Of a DNA stretch of 40,199 nt, positions 1 to 9,460 are shown in pieces; within the stretch, counting starts at the first letter, position 1; each line of letters opens with the position of its first letter. Below the pieces are notes generated by a model. The model saw nothing but the letters and a program-made list of their open reading frames with translations, had not been told where the DNA came from and did no database searches. Made by a program: the position numbers and the translations under genes. The stretch is from an uncultured Lachnospiraceae bacterium. GTDB taxonomy: Bacteria; Bacillota; Clostridia; Lachnospirales; Lachnospiraceae. The stretch lies in contig CANQMA010000013.1 in assembly GCA_947624875.1 (NCBI GenBank), positions 1 to 40,199 on the forward strand, given 5' to 3'.

Positions 1-9
1 TAAACAAAT

Positions 10-63
10 GTGACTGTTCAAGAGAAAAAAGCAAGTTAAAATTTGCCTCTTGACAAAGGTCAC
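10..63 (+). other. Long imperfect hairpin upstream of pheT
   Basis: Two nested complementary arms flank an A-rich centre: GTGAC at 10-14 with GTCAC at 59-63, and TCAAGAG at 18-24 with CTCTTGA at 47-53, with a short GCAA/TTGC pair inside (31-34 and 43-46). It ends 25 bases before the pheT start and just upstream of its ribosome site. There is no T-run after it, so it does not look like a terminator. It may be an intercistronic mRNA structure between a gene to the left (pheS would be usual) and pheT. Confidence 0.45.
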
Positions 64-88
64 TTCATAACAGGAGGGAGGAATCAAG

Positions 89-2506
89 ATGAATACACCG
101 TTATCATGGATTAAAGCATATGTTCCTGATTTGGAATGTACCGATCAGGAATACATGGATAAAATGACGCTGTCCGGAACAAAATGCGAGGGCTTTGAGA
201 GACTTGATGAAGATTTGGATAAAATTGTTGTCGGGCAGATTGAAAAAATTGAAAAACATCCGGACGCAGACAAATTGGTCGTATGTCAGGTAAATATTGG
301 AACAGACACGATTCAGATTGTAACCGGCGCGCCGAATGTGGAAGAAGGACAGAAAGTTCCGGTGGTCTTGAATAATGGACGTGTTGCAGGCGGACATGAT
401 GGCTCTAGGACCAAAGGAGGCATTAAAATCAAGAATGGAAAGCTTCGCGGCGTTCCAAGTAACGGTATGATGTGCTCCATTGAAGAACTGGGTTCCAGCA
501 GAGATTTTTATCCGGAGGCTCCGGAAAATGGAATTTATATTTTTGACGAGGATGTGGAAGTCGGTGCAGACGCTATCGAAGTGCTGGGACTTCATGAAAC
601 AGTCTTTGAATATGAGATTACTTCTAACAGAGTAGACTGTTACAGCGTGATTGGTATTGCCAGAGAAGCTGCGGCAACATTCCATAAACCGTTCTGTCCA
701 CCACAGGTAACAGAGACAGGAACAAAGGGTGATGTGCATGATGATATTTCTGTGGAGATTCAGGATCCGGACCTCTGTACAAGATACTGTGCCAGAGTCG
801 TGAAAAATGTAAAAATTGCGCCGTCACCGGAATGGATGCAGAGAAGACTTGCAGCATGTGGAATCCGACCGATCAATAATTTAGTAGATATCACAAATTA
901 CGTCATGGAAGAATACAGTCAGCCAATGCATGCCTATGATCTTTCCACGATTGCGGGTCAGAAAATTATTGTGCGACGTGCAAAAAATGGTGAAAAGTTT
1001 GTCACATTAGACGGACAGGAGAGAAATTTAGACTCTGAGATGCTGATGATCTGTGACGGAGAAAAAGCAGTCGGACTTGCCGGTATCATGGGTGGAGAGA
1101 ATTCCATGATTACTGATGATGTGCAGGAAGTTCTGTTTGAGGCGGCATGTTTTGACGGAACGAATATCCGTCTTTCTTCCAAGAGAGTCGGACTTCGGAC
1201 GGACGCCTCCGGTAAATTTGAAAAAGGGTTGGATCCGAATAATGCTAAGGAAGCCATCAATCGTGCGTGCCAGTTGATTGAGGAGCTTGGCGCCGGAGAA
1301 GTTGTGGCAGGAATTGTGGATGTATATCCGGACAAGCGAGAAGAACGCCAGATTCTGTTCGAGCCTGAAAGAGTCAATAAACTGATTGGATTTGATTTGA
1401 CGCAGGAGCAGATGATTTCCTATTTTCCGGCGTTGGAATTAAAATACAATCCGGATACGAAAATGATTACCGTACCGACATTCCGACAGGATTTAATCGG
1501 TATGTGCGACATTGCGGAGGAAATTGCAAGATTTTACGGTTACGACAATATTCCGACCACGCTGCCGTCCGGCGAAGCGACGACCGGGAAGTTGTCTGAG
1601 AAACTGCGGATTGACGAGATTGCAAGAAGCGTGGCGCTGTACTGCGGTTTTTCACAGGGAATGTCCTATTCGTTTGAGAGCCCGAAGGTATTTGATGAAT
1701 TACTGATTCCGGAGGATTCCAAACTGCGGGAGGCGATTACAATCTCAAATCCTCTCGGTGAAGATTTCAGTATTATGAGAACAACTTCCTTAGACGGAAT
1801 GCTGACATCTCTTTCAACAAACTATAACCGCAGGAATAAAGATGTGAGATTATATGAGATGGGCAATGTCTATCTGCCAAAAGAACTGCCGCTGAAGGAT
1901 TTACCGGATGAGAGAATGCAGTTTACGCTTGGTTTTTACGGAACGGGCGACTTCTTTACCATGAAGGGCGTTGTCGAGGAATTTCTGGAGCAGGTCGGCA
2001 TGAAAAAGAAACTTACTTACAATGCCGACGCCGGAAAGCCATTCCTGCACCCGGGACGTCAGGCGGAAATTATTTATAACGGCACGGTCATCGGATATCT
2101 CGGCGAAGTGCACCCGCAGGTGGCTGAAAATTATGATTTGAAAACAAGAGCCTATGTGGCAGTCATTGATATGCCATACATTTATGAAATGGCTGATTTC
2201 AATATCAAGTACGAGGGCATTGCCAAGTTCCCGGCTGTTTCAAGAGATATTTCCATGGTTGTTCCAAAAGAAATTTTAGTGGGACAGATTGAGGCGGTGA
2301 TTGAGCAGCGAGGCGGAAAGATTCTTGAAGATTATCGTTTGTTTGATATATACGAGGGAGACCAGATTGAGGAAGGTTTCAAGTCTGTTGCTTACAATAT
2401 TGTCTTTAGGGCAAAAGACAGAACATTGGAAGAAAATGATATTGCCAGTGTCATGAAGAAAATTCTGAATGGTCTTGAGGGATTAGGTATTCAGCTGAGA
2501 GGATAA
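89..2506 (+). CDS. pheT: Phenylalanyl-tRNA synthetase beta subunit
   Basis: Beta chain of the cytoplasmic alpha2beta2 enzyme that charges tRNA-Phe. The 805-residue length is normal for the bacterial long form. In order it shows the N-terminal tRNA-binding OB fold (about residues 40-150, with GQIEKIEKHPDADKLVVCQV), the B3/B4 editing region (about 210-380, with the GIMGGENS segment), the B5 domain (about 400-480), the catalytic-like module, and the C-terminal ferredoxin-fold anticodon-binding domain (about 710-805, starting near KFPAVSRDISMVV). The start follows a strong AGGAGGGAGG at 72-81. The usual partner pheS would lie off the left edge. Transcription probably ends at the hairpin 26 bases downstream. 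Identification is secure. Confidence 0.97.
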   Translation: MNTPLSWIKAYVPDLECTDQEYMDKMTLSGTKCEGFERLDEDLDKIVVGQIEKIEKHPDADKLVVCQVNIGTDTIQIVTGAPNVEEGQKVPVVLNNGRVAGGHDGSRTKGGIKIKNGKLRGVPSNGMMCSIEELGSSRDFYPEAPENGIYIFDEDVEVGADAIEVLGLHETVFEYEITSNRVDCYSVIGIAREAAATFHKPFCPPQVTETGTKGDVHDDISVEIQDPDLCTRYCARVVKNVKIAPSPEWMQRRLAACGIRPINNLVDITNYVMEEYSQPMHAYDLSTIAGQKIIVRRAKNGEKFVTLDGQERNLDSEMLMICDGEKAVGLAGIMGGENSMITDDVQEVLFEAACFDGTNIRLSSKRVGLRTDASGKFEKGLDPNNAKEAINRACQLIEELGAGEVVAGIVDVYPDKREERQILFEPERVNKLIGFDLTQEQMISYFPALELKYNPDTKMITVPTFRQDLIGMCDIAEEIARFYGYDNIPTTLPSGEATTGKLSEKLRIDEIARSVALYCGFSQGMSYSFESPKVFDELLIPEDSKLREAITISNPLGEDFSIMRTTSLDGMLTSLSTNYNRRNKDVRLYEMGNVYLPKELPLKDLPDERMQFTLGFYGTGDFFTMKGVVEEFLEQVGMKKKLTYNADAGKPFLHPGRQAEIIYNGTVIGYLGEVHPQVAENYDLKTRAYVAVIDMPYIYEMADFNIKYEGIAKFPAVSRDISMVVPKEILVGQIEAVIEQRGGKILEDYRLFDIYEGDQIEEGFKSVAYNIVFRAKDRTLEENDIASVMKKILNGLEGLGIQLRG

Positions 2507-2531
2507 TCAAGAGTTCTATGAATCCAAAAAG

Positions 2532-2555
2532 CAGGAGCAGAAGCTCCTGTTTTTT
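2532..2555 (+). terminator. Intrinsic terminator after pheT
   Basis: CAGGAGC at 2532-2538 pairs with GCTCCTG at 2543-2549 around an AGAA loop, followed by six T. The A-run just before the stem makes it potentially bidirectional. Confidence 0.85.
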
Positions 2556-2607
2556 GTATAGAAAAATGTTTTGGAAGAAACGGTATCCAAAATAATGTTT
2601 TTTGATA

Positions 2608-2706
2608 ATTCCCTCATCTTTTTGTACATTTATAGTAAATATTCCCTCATTTTTTTGTAATAATATAGTAAAAATTCGCTCTAATTTTTGTAAAAATGTT
2701 GTATTT
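2608..2706 (+). repeat. Three tandem 33-bp repeats upstream of the ATPase gene
   Basis: Units begin at 2608, 2641 and 2674, exactly 33 bases apart. Each starts ATTCCCTCAT (ATTCGCTCTA in the third), continues with a T-run and TTTGTA, and the first two end TATAGTAAA. The third unit is the most diverged. The block ends about 54 bases before the ATPase start. The period is close to three helical turns, which would fit a multi-site operator read on one face of the DNA. That role is an inference; the repetition itself is plain in the sequence. Confidence 0.8.
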
Positions 2707-2760
2707 TTAAGCAAATAAGCCTATAATAAACAAAGAAAACAGTGAATGTTCGAGGTGACT

Positions 2761-4098
2761 ATGAAATATTTAAAGAGAAAAATAGATGATTATTTAATCA
2801 AATGGAAAAATAATCCCGACCGCCTGCCCTTAATTGTAAAAGGGCCGAGACAGGTGGGAAAGACAGAATCCATTAGTCATTTTGCCAAAGCATATTATGA
2901 GAATGTGATATACATTAACTTTTATGAAGAACCAAAATACAAAATGATTATTGAAGATGGGTATAAGGTAGATTATCTCATAAAAAATATTTCCCGGATT
3001 GACTCTACAAAAAGATTTGAGCCGAACAAGACTCTGATTTTCTTTGATGAACTTCAGGATTTTCCGGAAATAGCGACTTCGCTAAAATTCTTTAAGATTG
3101 ATGGAAGGTATGATGTGATATGCAGCGGTTCTTTATTAGGGATTCAGTACAAGCGGATAGAGAGCAATAGCGTTGGATATAAAATAGATTATGAAATGTA
3201 TTCTATGGATTTTGAGGAATTTTTATGGGCGAAGGAATATGGTGCAGAAGTCATTGAGGATATGTTAAACCATATGAAAGAATTAAAACCATTTAATTCT
3301 TTGGAAATGAATATATATCATAATCTGTTGGTTGATTACTGCATTTTAGGAGGAATGCCGGCGGTTGTCCGGGATTATGTGACCAGAGGGACTTTTGAAG
3401 GAACACTGGAACAACAACGACAGTTGATATCAGATTATCGGGAGGATATTAGAAAATATGCTGAAGGACTGGATCAGACCAGAATATTAAATGTGTTTGA
3501 TCATATTCCGGTACAGTTATCAAAGGAGAATAAAAAGTTTCAGATATCCAAGGTGGCGCATGGAGCGAGATTCAAGGATTACAGAGGCTGTATCGAATGG
3601 TTAAATGATGCCGGCATAATCAATGTATGTTATTGTCTTCATTTTCCGGAACTTCCTTTAAAGGGCAATTTTGATGAGACAAAATACAAGATATATTTAA
3701 AGGATACAGGATTATTTGTTGCAATGTTGGACGATGAAACTCAGGACGATTTGAGAGCAAATAAAAATCTTGGGGTATATAAAGGCGCATTGTTTGAAAA
3801 TATTGTCGGGGAAGCCTTGTCAAAAAGCGGATATGGTTTATATTATTATAAGCGGGGAGATTCCACATTGGAAGAAGATTTTTTCGTGAGGACAAAGTCC
3901 GCATTGATTCCGGTAGAAGTAAAAGCTACAAACAATCGTTCAAAGTCCTTGCGGACATTGATCCGCAGTGAGAAATATGAAGATATCAAATATGGAATTA
4001 AATTATGTGACGGTAATGTGGGATATAGCGACAATGTCTATACTTTTCCGTATTTTTGCAGTTTTCTTCTAAAAAGATATTTAAAAGAACGAGATTAA
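2761..4098 (+). CDS. AAA ATPase with C-terminal DUF4143-type nuclease-like domain
   Basis: A 445-residue P-loop protein of the widespread ATPase family paired with a DUF4143 domain. Near the N-terminus [10 protein letters not shown] is the Walker A motif, and [12 protein letters not shown], about 70 residues further, is Walker B. The C-terminal part holds [20 protein letters not shown], resembling the core of the PD-(D/E)XK-like fold in this family. I chose the ATG at 2761 because AGGTG at 2754-2758 sits just before it; an upstream in-frame ATG at 2746 has no site. It sits alone between a terminator and dtd, in more AT-rich DNA than pheT, and looks inserted in a housekeeping region. Cellular role is not known; no catalytic substrate can be named. 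Confidence 0.85.
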   Translation: MKYLKRKIDDYLIKWKNNPDRLPLIVKGPRQVGKTESISHFAKAYYENVIYINFYEEPKYKMIIEDGYKVDYLIKNISRIDSTKRFEPNKTLIFFDELQDFPEIATSLKFFKIDGRYDVICSGSLLGIQYKRIESNSVGYKIDYEMYSMDFEEFLWAKEYGAEVIEDMLNHMKELKPFNSLEMNIYHNLLVDYCILGGMPAVVRDYVTRGTFEGTLEQQRQLISDYREDIRKYAEGLDQTRILNVFDHIPVQLSKENKKFQISKVAHGARFKDYRGCIEWLNDAGIINVCYCLHFPELPLKGNFDETKYKIYLKDTGLFVAMLDDETQDDLRANKNLGVYKGALFENIVGEALSKSGYGLYYYKRGDSTLEEDFFVRTKSALIPVEVKATNNRSKSLRTLIRSEKYEDIKYGIKLCDGNVGYSDNVYTFPYFCSFLLKRYLKERD

Positions 4099-4114
4099 AG
4101 GAGAAGGAACTTCA

Positions 4115-4561
4115 ATGAAATTTGTAATACAAAGAGTTACGGAGGCTTCTGTAACTGTAGATGAAAAAATCGTCGGACAGATAGGAAAAGGCTTTCTTGT
4201 GTTGATTGGAGTGGCAGAAGATGATACAAAAGAGATTGCGGATAAAATGGTAAAGAAACTTTGCAATATGCGTATTTTCGACGATGAAAACGGAAAGACC
4301 AATCTGGGACTTTCCGATGTAGACGGACAACTGCTGTTGATTTCCCAGTTCACGCTCTATGCGGACTGCAAAAAAGGAAACCGTCCATCTTTTGTAAAGG
4401 CCGGCGGGCCGGACATGGCAAATGAAATGTACGAATATATTATTCAGAAATGCAAAGAAGCGGTGCCGGTAGTAGAGAAAGGCATCTTTGGCGCCGACAT
4501 GAAGGTGCAATTGTCCAATGACGGGCCATTTACTATCGTACTGGATAGCGAAGCACTGTAA
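4115..4561 (+). CDS. dtd: D-aminoacyl-tRNA deacylase
   Basis: Hydrolyses D-aminoacyl-tRNA (and glycyl-tRNA-Ala), removing D-amino acids from tRNA in the cytoplasm. At 148 residues it is standard length. The N-terminus [14 protein letters not shown], the active-site SQFTLYAD (residues 77-84) and the C-terminal NDGPFT (135-140, usually N-x-GPVT) are all family signatures. The ATG follows AAAGGAG at 4097-4103. It starts 16 bases after the ATPase gene and may be co-transcribed with it. The alanine racemase further right in the window makes D-alanine, one of the substrates this proofreader guards against, but the two genes are not linked. Identification is secure. Confidence 0.96.
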   Translation: MKFVIQRVTEASVTVDEKIVGQIGKGFLVLIGVAEDDTKEIADKMVKKLCNMRIFDDENGKTNLGLSDVDGQLLLISQFTLYADCKKGNRPSFVKAGGPDMANEMYEYIIQKCKEAVPVVEKGIFGADMKVQLSNDGPFTIVLDSEAL

Positions 4562-4580
4562 ACTTATTTATGGAAAATAT

Positions 4581-4610
4581 TTGATGGAATGAATGATGAA
4601 GTGATATCAT
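4581..4610 (+). promoter_or_regulatory. Possible sigma-A promoter for queA
   Basis: TTGATG at 4581-4586 and TATCAT at 4605-4610 are separated by 18 bases, in the 108-base gap between dtd and queA. The -10 matches five of six consensus bases and the -35 four of six. Confidence 0.35.
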
Positions 4611-4669
4611 AACGAGCTGATAGAAACTGATTGAAATATTCAATCCATGAAAGTTAGAAAAGGAATTTT

Positions 4670-5710
4670 ATGATGAAAAAGCAAATGAGCCTGCATGATT
4701 ATGATTATGATCTGCCGCAGGAGTTGATTGCGCAGGATCCGTTAGAAGACCGGAGCAGTTCAAGGCTGATGGTGCTGGATAAAACGACGGGAAAAACAGA
4801 ACACCGCGTGTTTCGGGAAATTATCGACGAACTGAGACCGGAGGACTGTCTGGTAATCAACGATACCAAAGTAATTCCGGCAAGGCTTTTTGGAAGCAAA
4901 GTCGGAACCGATGCAAAAATTGAAGTGTTACTTTTGAAAAGAAAAGAAAATGATATTTGGGAAACACTCGTAAAACCGGGAAAAAAATGTAAAGCGGGTA
5001 CAAAGATTTCTTTTGGCGACGGGCTTTTGACCGGAGAGGTTCTGGAAATTGTCGAGGAAGGAAACCGGCTGATAAAATTCCACTACGAGGGGATTTTTGA
5101 GGAGGTTCTGGACAGGCTTGGAGAAATGCCGCTTCCGCCGTATATTACCCACAAACTGAAAGATAAAAACCGTTATCAGACGGTGTATGCCAAATATGAG
5201 GGTTCTGCGGCGGCGCCGACGGCGGGACTGCATTTTACGAAAGAACTGCTTGCTGAAATTGAAAATAAAGGAATTCGGATTGCCCATGTAACGCTGCACG
5301 TGGGGCTGGGAACGTTCCGACCGGTAAAGGTGGAAAATATTCTCGAACATCATATGCACTCGGAGTTTTACATGGTCGATGAAAAGGACGCGGCGATTAT
5401 CAATGAAACAAAGAGAAACGGCGGCAGAGTGATTTCTGTGGGAACAACCAGCACGCGGACATTGGAAACGGTGGCGGACGTTGACGGCGTAATCCATGCA
5501 GGAAGCGGCTGGACGCAGATCTTTATTTATCCGGGATATACGTTTAAAGCGGTTGACGGACTGATTACAAATTTTCATCTGCCGGAGTCGACCCTGCTGA
5601 TGCTGGTGTCAGCGCTTGCCGGAAGGGAGCATATACTGGCGGCGTATGAGGAGGCGGTAAAAGAAAAGTACCGGTTTTTCAGTTTTGGCGACGCAATGTT
5701 TATCCGGTAA
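4670..5710 (+). CDS. queA: S-adenosylmethionine:tRNA ribosyltransferase-isomerase
   Basis: Transfers and isomerises the ribosyl group of SAM onto preQ1 in tRNA to make epoxyqueuosine, a late step of queuosine synthesis at wobble position 34. The 346 residues cover the whole family length. Signatures include the N-terminal [33 protein letters not shown], the [14 protein letters not shown] block in the middle, [11 protein letters not shown], and the C-terminal [27 protein letters not shown] at 4658-4664 lies just before the paired ATG codons at 4670 and 4673; either could be used. tgt, the usual partner, is not in the window. aroA follows 30-66 bases later with no clear terminator between, so the two may share a transcript. 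Confidence 0.97.
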   Translation: MMKKQMSLHDYDYDLPQELIAQDPLEDRSSSRLMVLDKTTGKTEHRVFREIIDELRPEDCLVINDTKVIPARLFGSKVGTDAKIEVLLLKRKENDIWETLVKPGKKCKAGTKISFGDGLLTGEVLEIVEEGNRLIKFHYEGIFEEVLDRLGEMPLPPYITHKLKDKNRYQTVYAKYEGSAAAPTAGLHFTKELLAEIENKGIRIAHVTLHVGLGTFRPVKVENILEHHMHSEFYMVDEKDAAIINETKRNGGRVISVGTTSTRTLETVADVDGVIHAGSGWTQIFIYPGYTFKAVDGLITNFHLPESTLLMLVSALAGREHILAAYEEAVKEKYRFFSFGDAMFIR

Positions 5711-5776
5711 CGGGTTGATGCCTGTACCTCTAAAAGCGCGGTGCAGGAAGAAAGATTGATGATAAGAGGAAATCAA

Positions 5777-7063
5777 ATGGAACAGTATGCTGTCAGATTA
5801 TTGAAGGAAAAAAAGAATATAAAGGTTTTGGTGCCGGGTTCCAAAAGCATCACAAACAGAGCACTCATGCTTGCGGCAATGTCGGATACGGTCTGCGAAC
5901 TGCGGGGCGTGTTATTCAGCGAAGATTCCAGAGCATTTTTGGACTGCCTGAAAACGCTGGGATTTCGGGTGGAGATTGACGAGAAGGAACATCAGGTGGT
6001 AGTCTTTGGTGAAAACGGAAAAATCCCAAATTCCAATGTCGAAATCAATGTGAGAAGCGCCGGAACTGCGGCGAGATTTCTTACCGTATTTCTTGCGGCT
6101 GCCGGCGGGACATATGTGTTAAACGCATCAGAGCAGATGAAAAAGCGGCCGATGAAAGAACTGCTTGATAAAATCAGGGCGCAGGGCGTTGCGGTTGAAT
6201 TTCTGGAAGAACCCGACCATTTTCCGTTCCGGATACATTCTTTAGGAATGCGGCAGTTGGAAACAGAGATTGACACGACTACCAGCAGCCAGTATGCCAG
6301 CGGACTTTTGATGGCAGCGCCGATTCATGGAATGAAAATCACGCTGACCGGTTCGCGGACAGAGGGTTCTTATATTCAAATGACGCTTCGCATGATGGAG
6401 CAGTTTGGCATTTCATGGAGAAGGGAAAATAACACCTACGAAATCGCGGCGCAGAACTTTGGAATACCGCAGTATTTTGTGGAACCTGATTTTTCCGCTG
6501 CCTGTTATTTTTATGCAATGGCGATGATTTTAAAGACGAAAGCGTTGGTTTTCGGAACGCATAAAAATTCGATGCAGGGCGACCGGAAATTTCTTGACGT
6601 ACTGGAACAGATGGGAGCCAAAATCACCGACACAGAGCAGGGCGTTACAGTGGACGCCGGAAACCTTAAAGCCTTTGAGGGTATTACTGTGGATATGTCT
6701 GACTTTTCCGACCAGGCGCTCACAATGGCGGTGGTCGCGGCGTTTGCAACATCAAAGACGGTCATTCAAAATATCGGACATATCAGAAAACAGGAGTCAG
6801 ACCGCGTACAGGCGATGGTAAACGGACTGGAACGGCTGGGCTGCCGGACAAGGATTGTTGAAAAAGAAAATCGCACGGATGTGGAAATTATTCCGGAAAC
6901 GCTTCATGGCGCAGTTATTGAAACTTATGACGACCACAGGGTGGCGATGAGTTTCGCGATGGCAGGTCTGGCGGTAGAGGGCGTCGTAATCCGAAATCCG
7001 CTCTGCTGCAGAAAGACGTTTGAAGAATATTTTGATGTGCTAGACCGGCTGACGGAGAAATAA
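5777..7063 (+). CDS. aroA: 3-phosphoshikimate 1-carboxyvinyltransferase (EPSP synthase)
   Basis: Sixth step of the shikimate pathway: joins shikimate 3-phosphate and phosphoenolpyruvate. Sequence marks are PGSKSITNRALML near the N-terminus, NVRSAGTAARFLTVFLA, the shikimate-phosphate site TTTSSQYASGLLMAAP, GSRTEGSYIQMT, and the C-terminal YDDHRVAMSFAMAGL. The reading frame opens upstream at a GTG (5741) and an ATG (5759, preceded by AGGAAG); I chose the ATG at 5777, after AGAGGA at 5764-5769, because it gives the usual ~20 residues before PGSKS (428 aa). The NVRSAGTAARF motif has Ala after Gly, so glyphosate sensitivity class should not be guessed from this alone. It converges on tyrA with only 7 bases between. 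Confidence 0.95.
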   Translation: MEQYAVRLLKEKKNIKVLVPGSKSITNRALMLAAMSDTVCELRGVLFSEDSRAFLDCLKTLGFRVEIDEKEHQVVVFGENGKIPNSNVEINVRSAGTAARFLTVFLAAAGGTYVLNASEQMKKRPMKELLDKIRAQGVAVEFLEEPDHFPFRIHSLGMRQLETEIDTTTSSQYASGLLMAAPIHGMKITLTGSRTEGSYIQMTLRMMEQFGISWRRENNTYEIAAQNFGIPQYFVEPDFSAACYFYAMAMILKTKALVFGTHKNSMQGDRKFLDVLEQMGAKITDTEQGVTVDAGNLKAFEGITVDMSDFSDQALTMAVVAAFATSKTVIQNIGHIRKQESDRVQAMVNGLERLGCRTRIVEKENRTDVEIIPETLHGAVIETYDDHRVAMSFAMAGLAVEGVVIRNPLCCRKTFEEYFDVLDRLTEK

Positions 7064-7070
7064 CGGAACT

Positions 7071-8171
7071 CTAATTTCGCTTAAATACTTTATAGCGGTG
7101 CTTTTCTAACTGCTCAACCGCCTTATCTGCAGACTCTTCATTGTAGAATGCGATTTTTAATACGCCTTCTTCAAATTCACGGTTGTGAATAATTCCGATA
7201 TTTTTGATGCTGACGCCGTTGGTTGCCAGAATCGTTGCAATTGTTGCAATCGCGCCGGATTCATCAATAATATCGCAGTAAACATTATAACTTTTCTGGA
7301 TAATACTGTTCGAATGATCCTCCAGATTATCTCGATAGTCACGGCTCTCAGAAATCATCTGATAGATTGCCTGTCCGTTTTTTTGTTCTAACGACTTCTT
7401 GACATCGGTTAGATCATTGATAAATAACTGCAGCATTTCGGCAATATTTTCCGTATTCGTCATACAGATCTGCTCCCACATTTCCGGGGAAGAAGAAGCG
7501 ATACGGGTAATATCTTTAAATCCTCCCGCAGCAATCGTTTTCATATACTCCTGCGGGGAATCATTGTGCTTAACCAGATTGACCAGACCGGATGCAATCA
7601 GATGTGGCAGATGGCTGATGGCAGCAACAACCTTATCATGTTCCTGATAGGAGAGCCGAAGGGGAATCGCCCCAATATCTCTGATAATCTGTGTGAATTC
7701 TTCCACACGATTTTCATCAACAGCAGGAGTAGGGGTAATCGCATAATAGGCATTTTCCAAAAGTTTATCGGTTGAATGCTCATAACCGGTCTTTTCTGAA
7801 CCCGCCATCGGGTGTCCGCCGATAAACATTGATTCCATATCTAGTTTTTTGACCGCCTGATGAATATTTCCCTTGACGCTGCCAACATCGGTAATAATAC
7901 AATCTTTTTTCACCAATGCTTTTAATTTTTGAAGGTACTCCACATTTTTTTCCACAGGGGTGCAGAGAAAAACATAGTCGCACTCTCTAAAGGTTTCGTC
8001 GACTTCACTGACGGCGATATTGGCAGTTCCATCGTTGAGCGCCATAACGCGGGGCTCCGCGCTTCGATTATAAATAATGATCTTACATCCGGGATATACG
8101 AAACGGAGTGACTTTGCAACAGATCCTCCGATCAGTCCTATCCCGACAAATCCAAATGTTAAAAATCTCAT
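7071..8171 (-). CDS. tyrA: Prephenate dehydrogenase with C-terminal ACT domain
   Basis: Oxidatively decarboxylates prephenate to 4-hydroxyphenylpyruvate with NAD(P), the tyrosine branch from chorismate. A Rossmann fold opens the protein (FGFVGIGLIGGSVAKSLR, residues 6-23). GGHPMAGSEKTG (residues 118-129) carries the conserved active-site His, and AISHLPHLIASGL is the helical-domain signature. The last ~75 residues (VYCDIIDESGAIATIATILA onward) read as an ACT domain, which in this family usually senses tyrosine. No chorismate mutase domain is present. Its ribosome site is weak (AAAAGAAA). The upstream gap holds two palindromes at 8191-8215. It is transcribed toward aroA, whose product feeds the same pathway. 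Confidence 0.94.
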   Translation of the reverse strand: MRFLTFGFVGIGLIGGSVAKSLRFVYPGCKIIIYNRSAEPRVMALNDGTANIAVSEVDETFRECDYVFLCTPVEKNVEYLQKLKALVKKDCIITDVGSVKGNIHQAVKKLDMESMFIGGHPMAGSEKTGYEHSTDKLLENAYYAITPTPAVDENRVEEFTQIIRDIGAIPLRLSYQEHDKVVAAISHLPHLIASGLVNLVKHNDSPQEYMKTIAAGGFKDITRIASSSPEMWEQICMTNTENIAEMLQLFINDLTDVKKSLEQKNGQAIYQMISESRDYRDNLEDHSNSIIQKSYNVYCDIIDESGAIATIATILATNGVSIKNIGIIHNREFEEGVLKIAFYNEESADKAVEQLEKHRYKVFKRN

Positions 8172-8190
8172 TTTCTTTTACACTTTCATA

Positions 8191-8215
8191 GTTTAAACTT
8201 TAACGCTTTAAAGCG
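8191..8215. promoter_or_regulatory. Pair of short palindromes upstream of tyrA
   Basis: GTTTAAAC at 8191-8198 and CGCTTTAAAGCG at 8204-8215 are both perfect palindromes, separated by five bases, in the 128-base gap between tyrA and the deacetylase gene. Their place just upstream of the tyrA start (minus strand) would suit an operator, but no known site is recognised. Confidence 0.3.
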
Positions 8216-8299
8216 AAACAACTTCATGGCTATTTTATAACAAACTGAATCTGATTTCAATAGGAAATCTTTCGCTGGTTCCTTTCCGATGTCAAAGAA

Positions 8300-9391
8300 C
8301 TATTTTGCGCTGAAGTACATGACGCCTTTTTTCATTTTTTTCCCATGAATTTGGAATAATTCGCTTACTGTGACCAGTTCGTAATGGCGTTTGATTAATG
8401 TTGGTAAAGCCTTGATAAATCCTTCGACGGAAGTTTTGTGAATATCATGCAGTAAAACGACTTCACCGTCGTTTGCATATTTTAATATGGTGGAACAGAC
8501 ATATTTGTTATTTCGGTATTTCCAGTCTAAAGTATCAACACTCCAATAAATCATCGGGACATCCACCGCAGAGGCAACCGTACTGTTATAGTTTCCGTAT
8601 GGCGGCCTGAAAATGGAAGGGTTTTCGCCGGTCATTTGTTTAATCGCATTCTTGGAACGATTAATCTGGCTTGAAACCTGTTTTTTGGAGATTGCTTTTA
8701 AATTTGCATGGCTCCATGAATGATTGCCGATTTGCATAAATAAAGAATGTTCCCGCTTTACCTGCTTAGAATAAGAAGATACATTCGCGCCTACCAGAAG
8801 AAAAGTTGCCTTACTGTCGTAGTTTTCCAGTGCATTCAGCAGTTGATTCGTGTAAATGCCCGGACCATCGTCAAAGGTAATTGCAATGTATTTTGTCTTT
8901 CCAACAGTCACCTTACATTTCGCCTGAATGCCGGAAAATTCGGATTTGACGGTAATATATGTACTTCCTTTCTTTTTTCCGGTCACAACGCCTGCCTGGG
9001 AAACCGTTGCAATGTTTTTATTTTGGCTTGTCCAGATTATTTTTTCATTATTTTTCTGTTTTTTACTTTTGTAAGCAATGCGCACTTTCAAATAACGATG
9101 ATTTTTCACATTTAATCGGACTTTTTTCTCGCTTAATTGAATGGACTTTATCTGATTATACTTTTTTTTATGCTTCTTTTTTTTCTCTTTCTTTTTGGAA
9201 ACCGCTGCAGTCTCTGTCGGTGTCTCGGTTGGAGCAACAGTGGATTCCGTACTTGGCGTTTCTGTTGCTGCCGTAGATACCGTAGTGGTATTACCATGTA
9301 CATTCATCAGAGGCTGCAAAAATAACAGAAGCGCTGCACAACTGATAATAAAAGCTGTAAAGACATAATATAAATATTTAGGTGAGCGCAT
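8300..9391 (-). CDS. Membrane-anchored polysaccharide deacetylase with Big2 domain
   Basis: A NodB-type carbohydrate esterase (family CE4), probably acting on cell-wall peptidoglycan or another N-acetylated glycan outside the cell. Residues 8-30 form an uncleaved signal or anchor helix; 33-65 is a Thr/Ser/Pro-rich linker and 66-78 a Lys-rich stretch. Residues 80-163 look like a Big2 Ig-like domain. The catalytic domain (about 168-350) has all five CE4 motifs: TFDDGP (172-177), HSWSH with metal-binding His224 and His228, RPPYG (262-266), DTLDW (286-290) and LLHDIH (313-318). All key residues are present, so it should be active. AAGGAG precedes the ATG. Exact substrate cannot be read from sequence. 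Confidence 0.93.
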   Translation of the reverse strand: MRSPKYLYYVFTAFIISCAALLLFLQPLMNVHGNTTTVSTAATETPSTESTVAPTETPTETAAVSKKKEKKKKHKKKYNQIKSIQLSEKKVRLNVKNHRYLKVRIAYKSKKQKNNEKIIWTSQNKNIATVSQAGVVTGKKKGSTYITVKSEFSGIQAKCKVTVGKTKYIAITFDDGPGIYTNQLLNALENYDSKATFLLVGANVSSYSKQVKREHSLFMQIGNHSWSHANLKAISKKQVSSQINRSKNAIKQMTGENPSIFRPPYGNYNSTVASAVDVPMIYWSVDTLDWKYRNNKYVCSTILKYANDGEVVLLHDIHKTSVEGFIKALPTLIKRHYELVTVSELFQIHGKKMKKGVMYFSAK

Positions 9392-9424
9392 ATATTGATT
9401 CTCCTTTTTTCTTTCTCAATATCC

Positions 9425-9453
9425 ATTATAATGTTTTTCCCTTCCAATGAAAA
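9425..9453 (-). promoter_or_regulatory. Probable promoter of the deacetylase gene
   Basis: On the minus strand TTTTCA (9453-9448) and a perfect TATAAT (9430-9425) are 17 bases apart, about 35 bases before the gene start. Confidence 0.5.
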
Positions 9454-9460
9454 GAGAATT

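Noticed and set aside
104-739. Minus-strand 211-residue open frame inside pheT
   Set aside because: Fully antisense to a clear essential gene, no family features, Cys/Phe-rich composition typical of shadow frames.
2600-2710. CRISPR array
   Set aside because: Repeats are directly abutting with no unique spacers, and there are no cas genes in the window.
2451-2714. Minus-strand open frame with KNEGIFTI-type repeats
   Set aside because: It is produced by the 33-bp DNA repeats and overlaps the pheT terminator; it has no ribosome site. Treated as a by-product of the repeat, not a gene.
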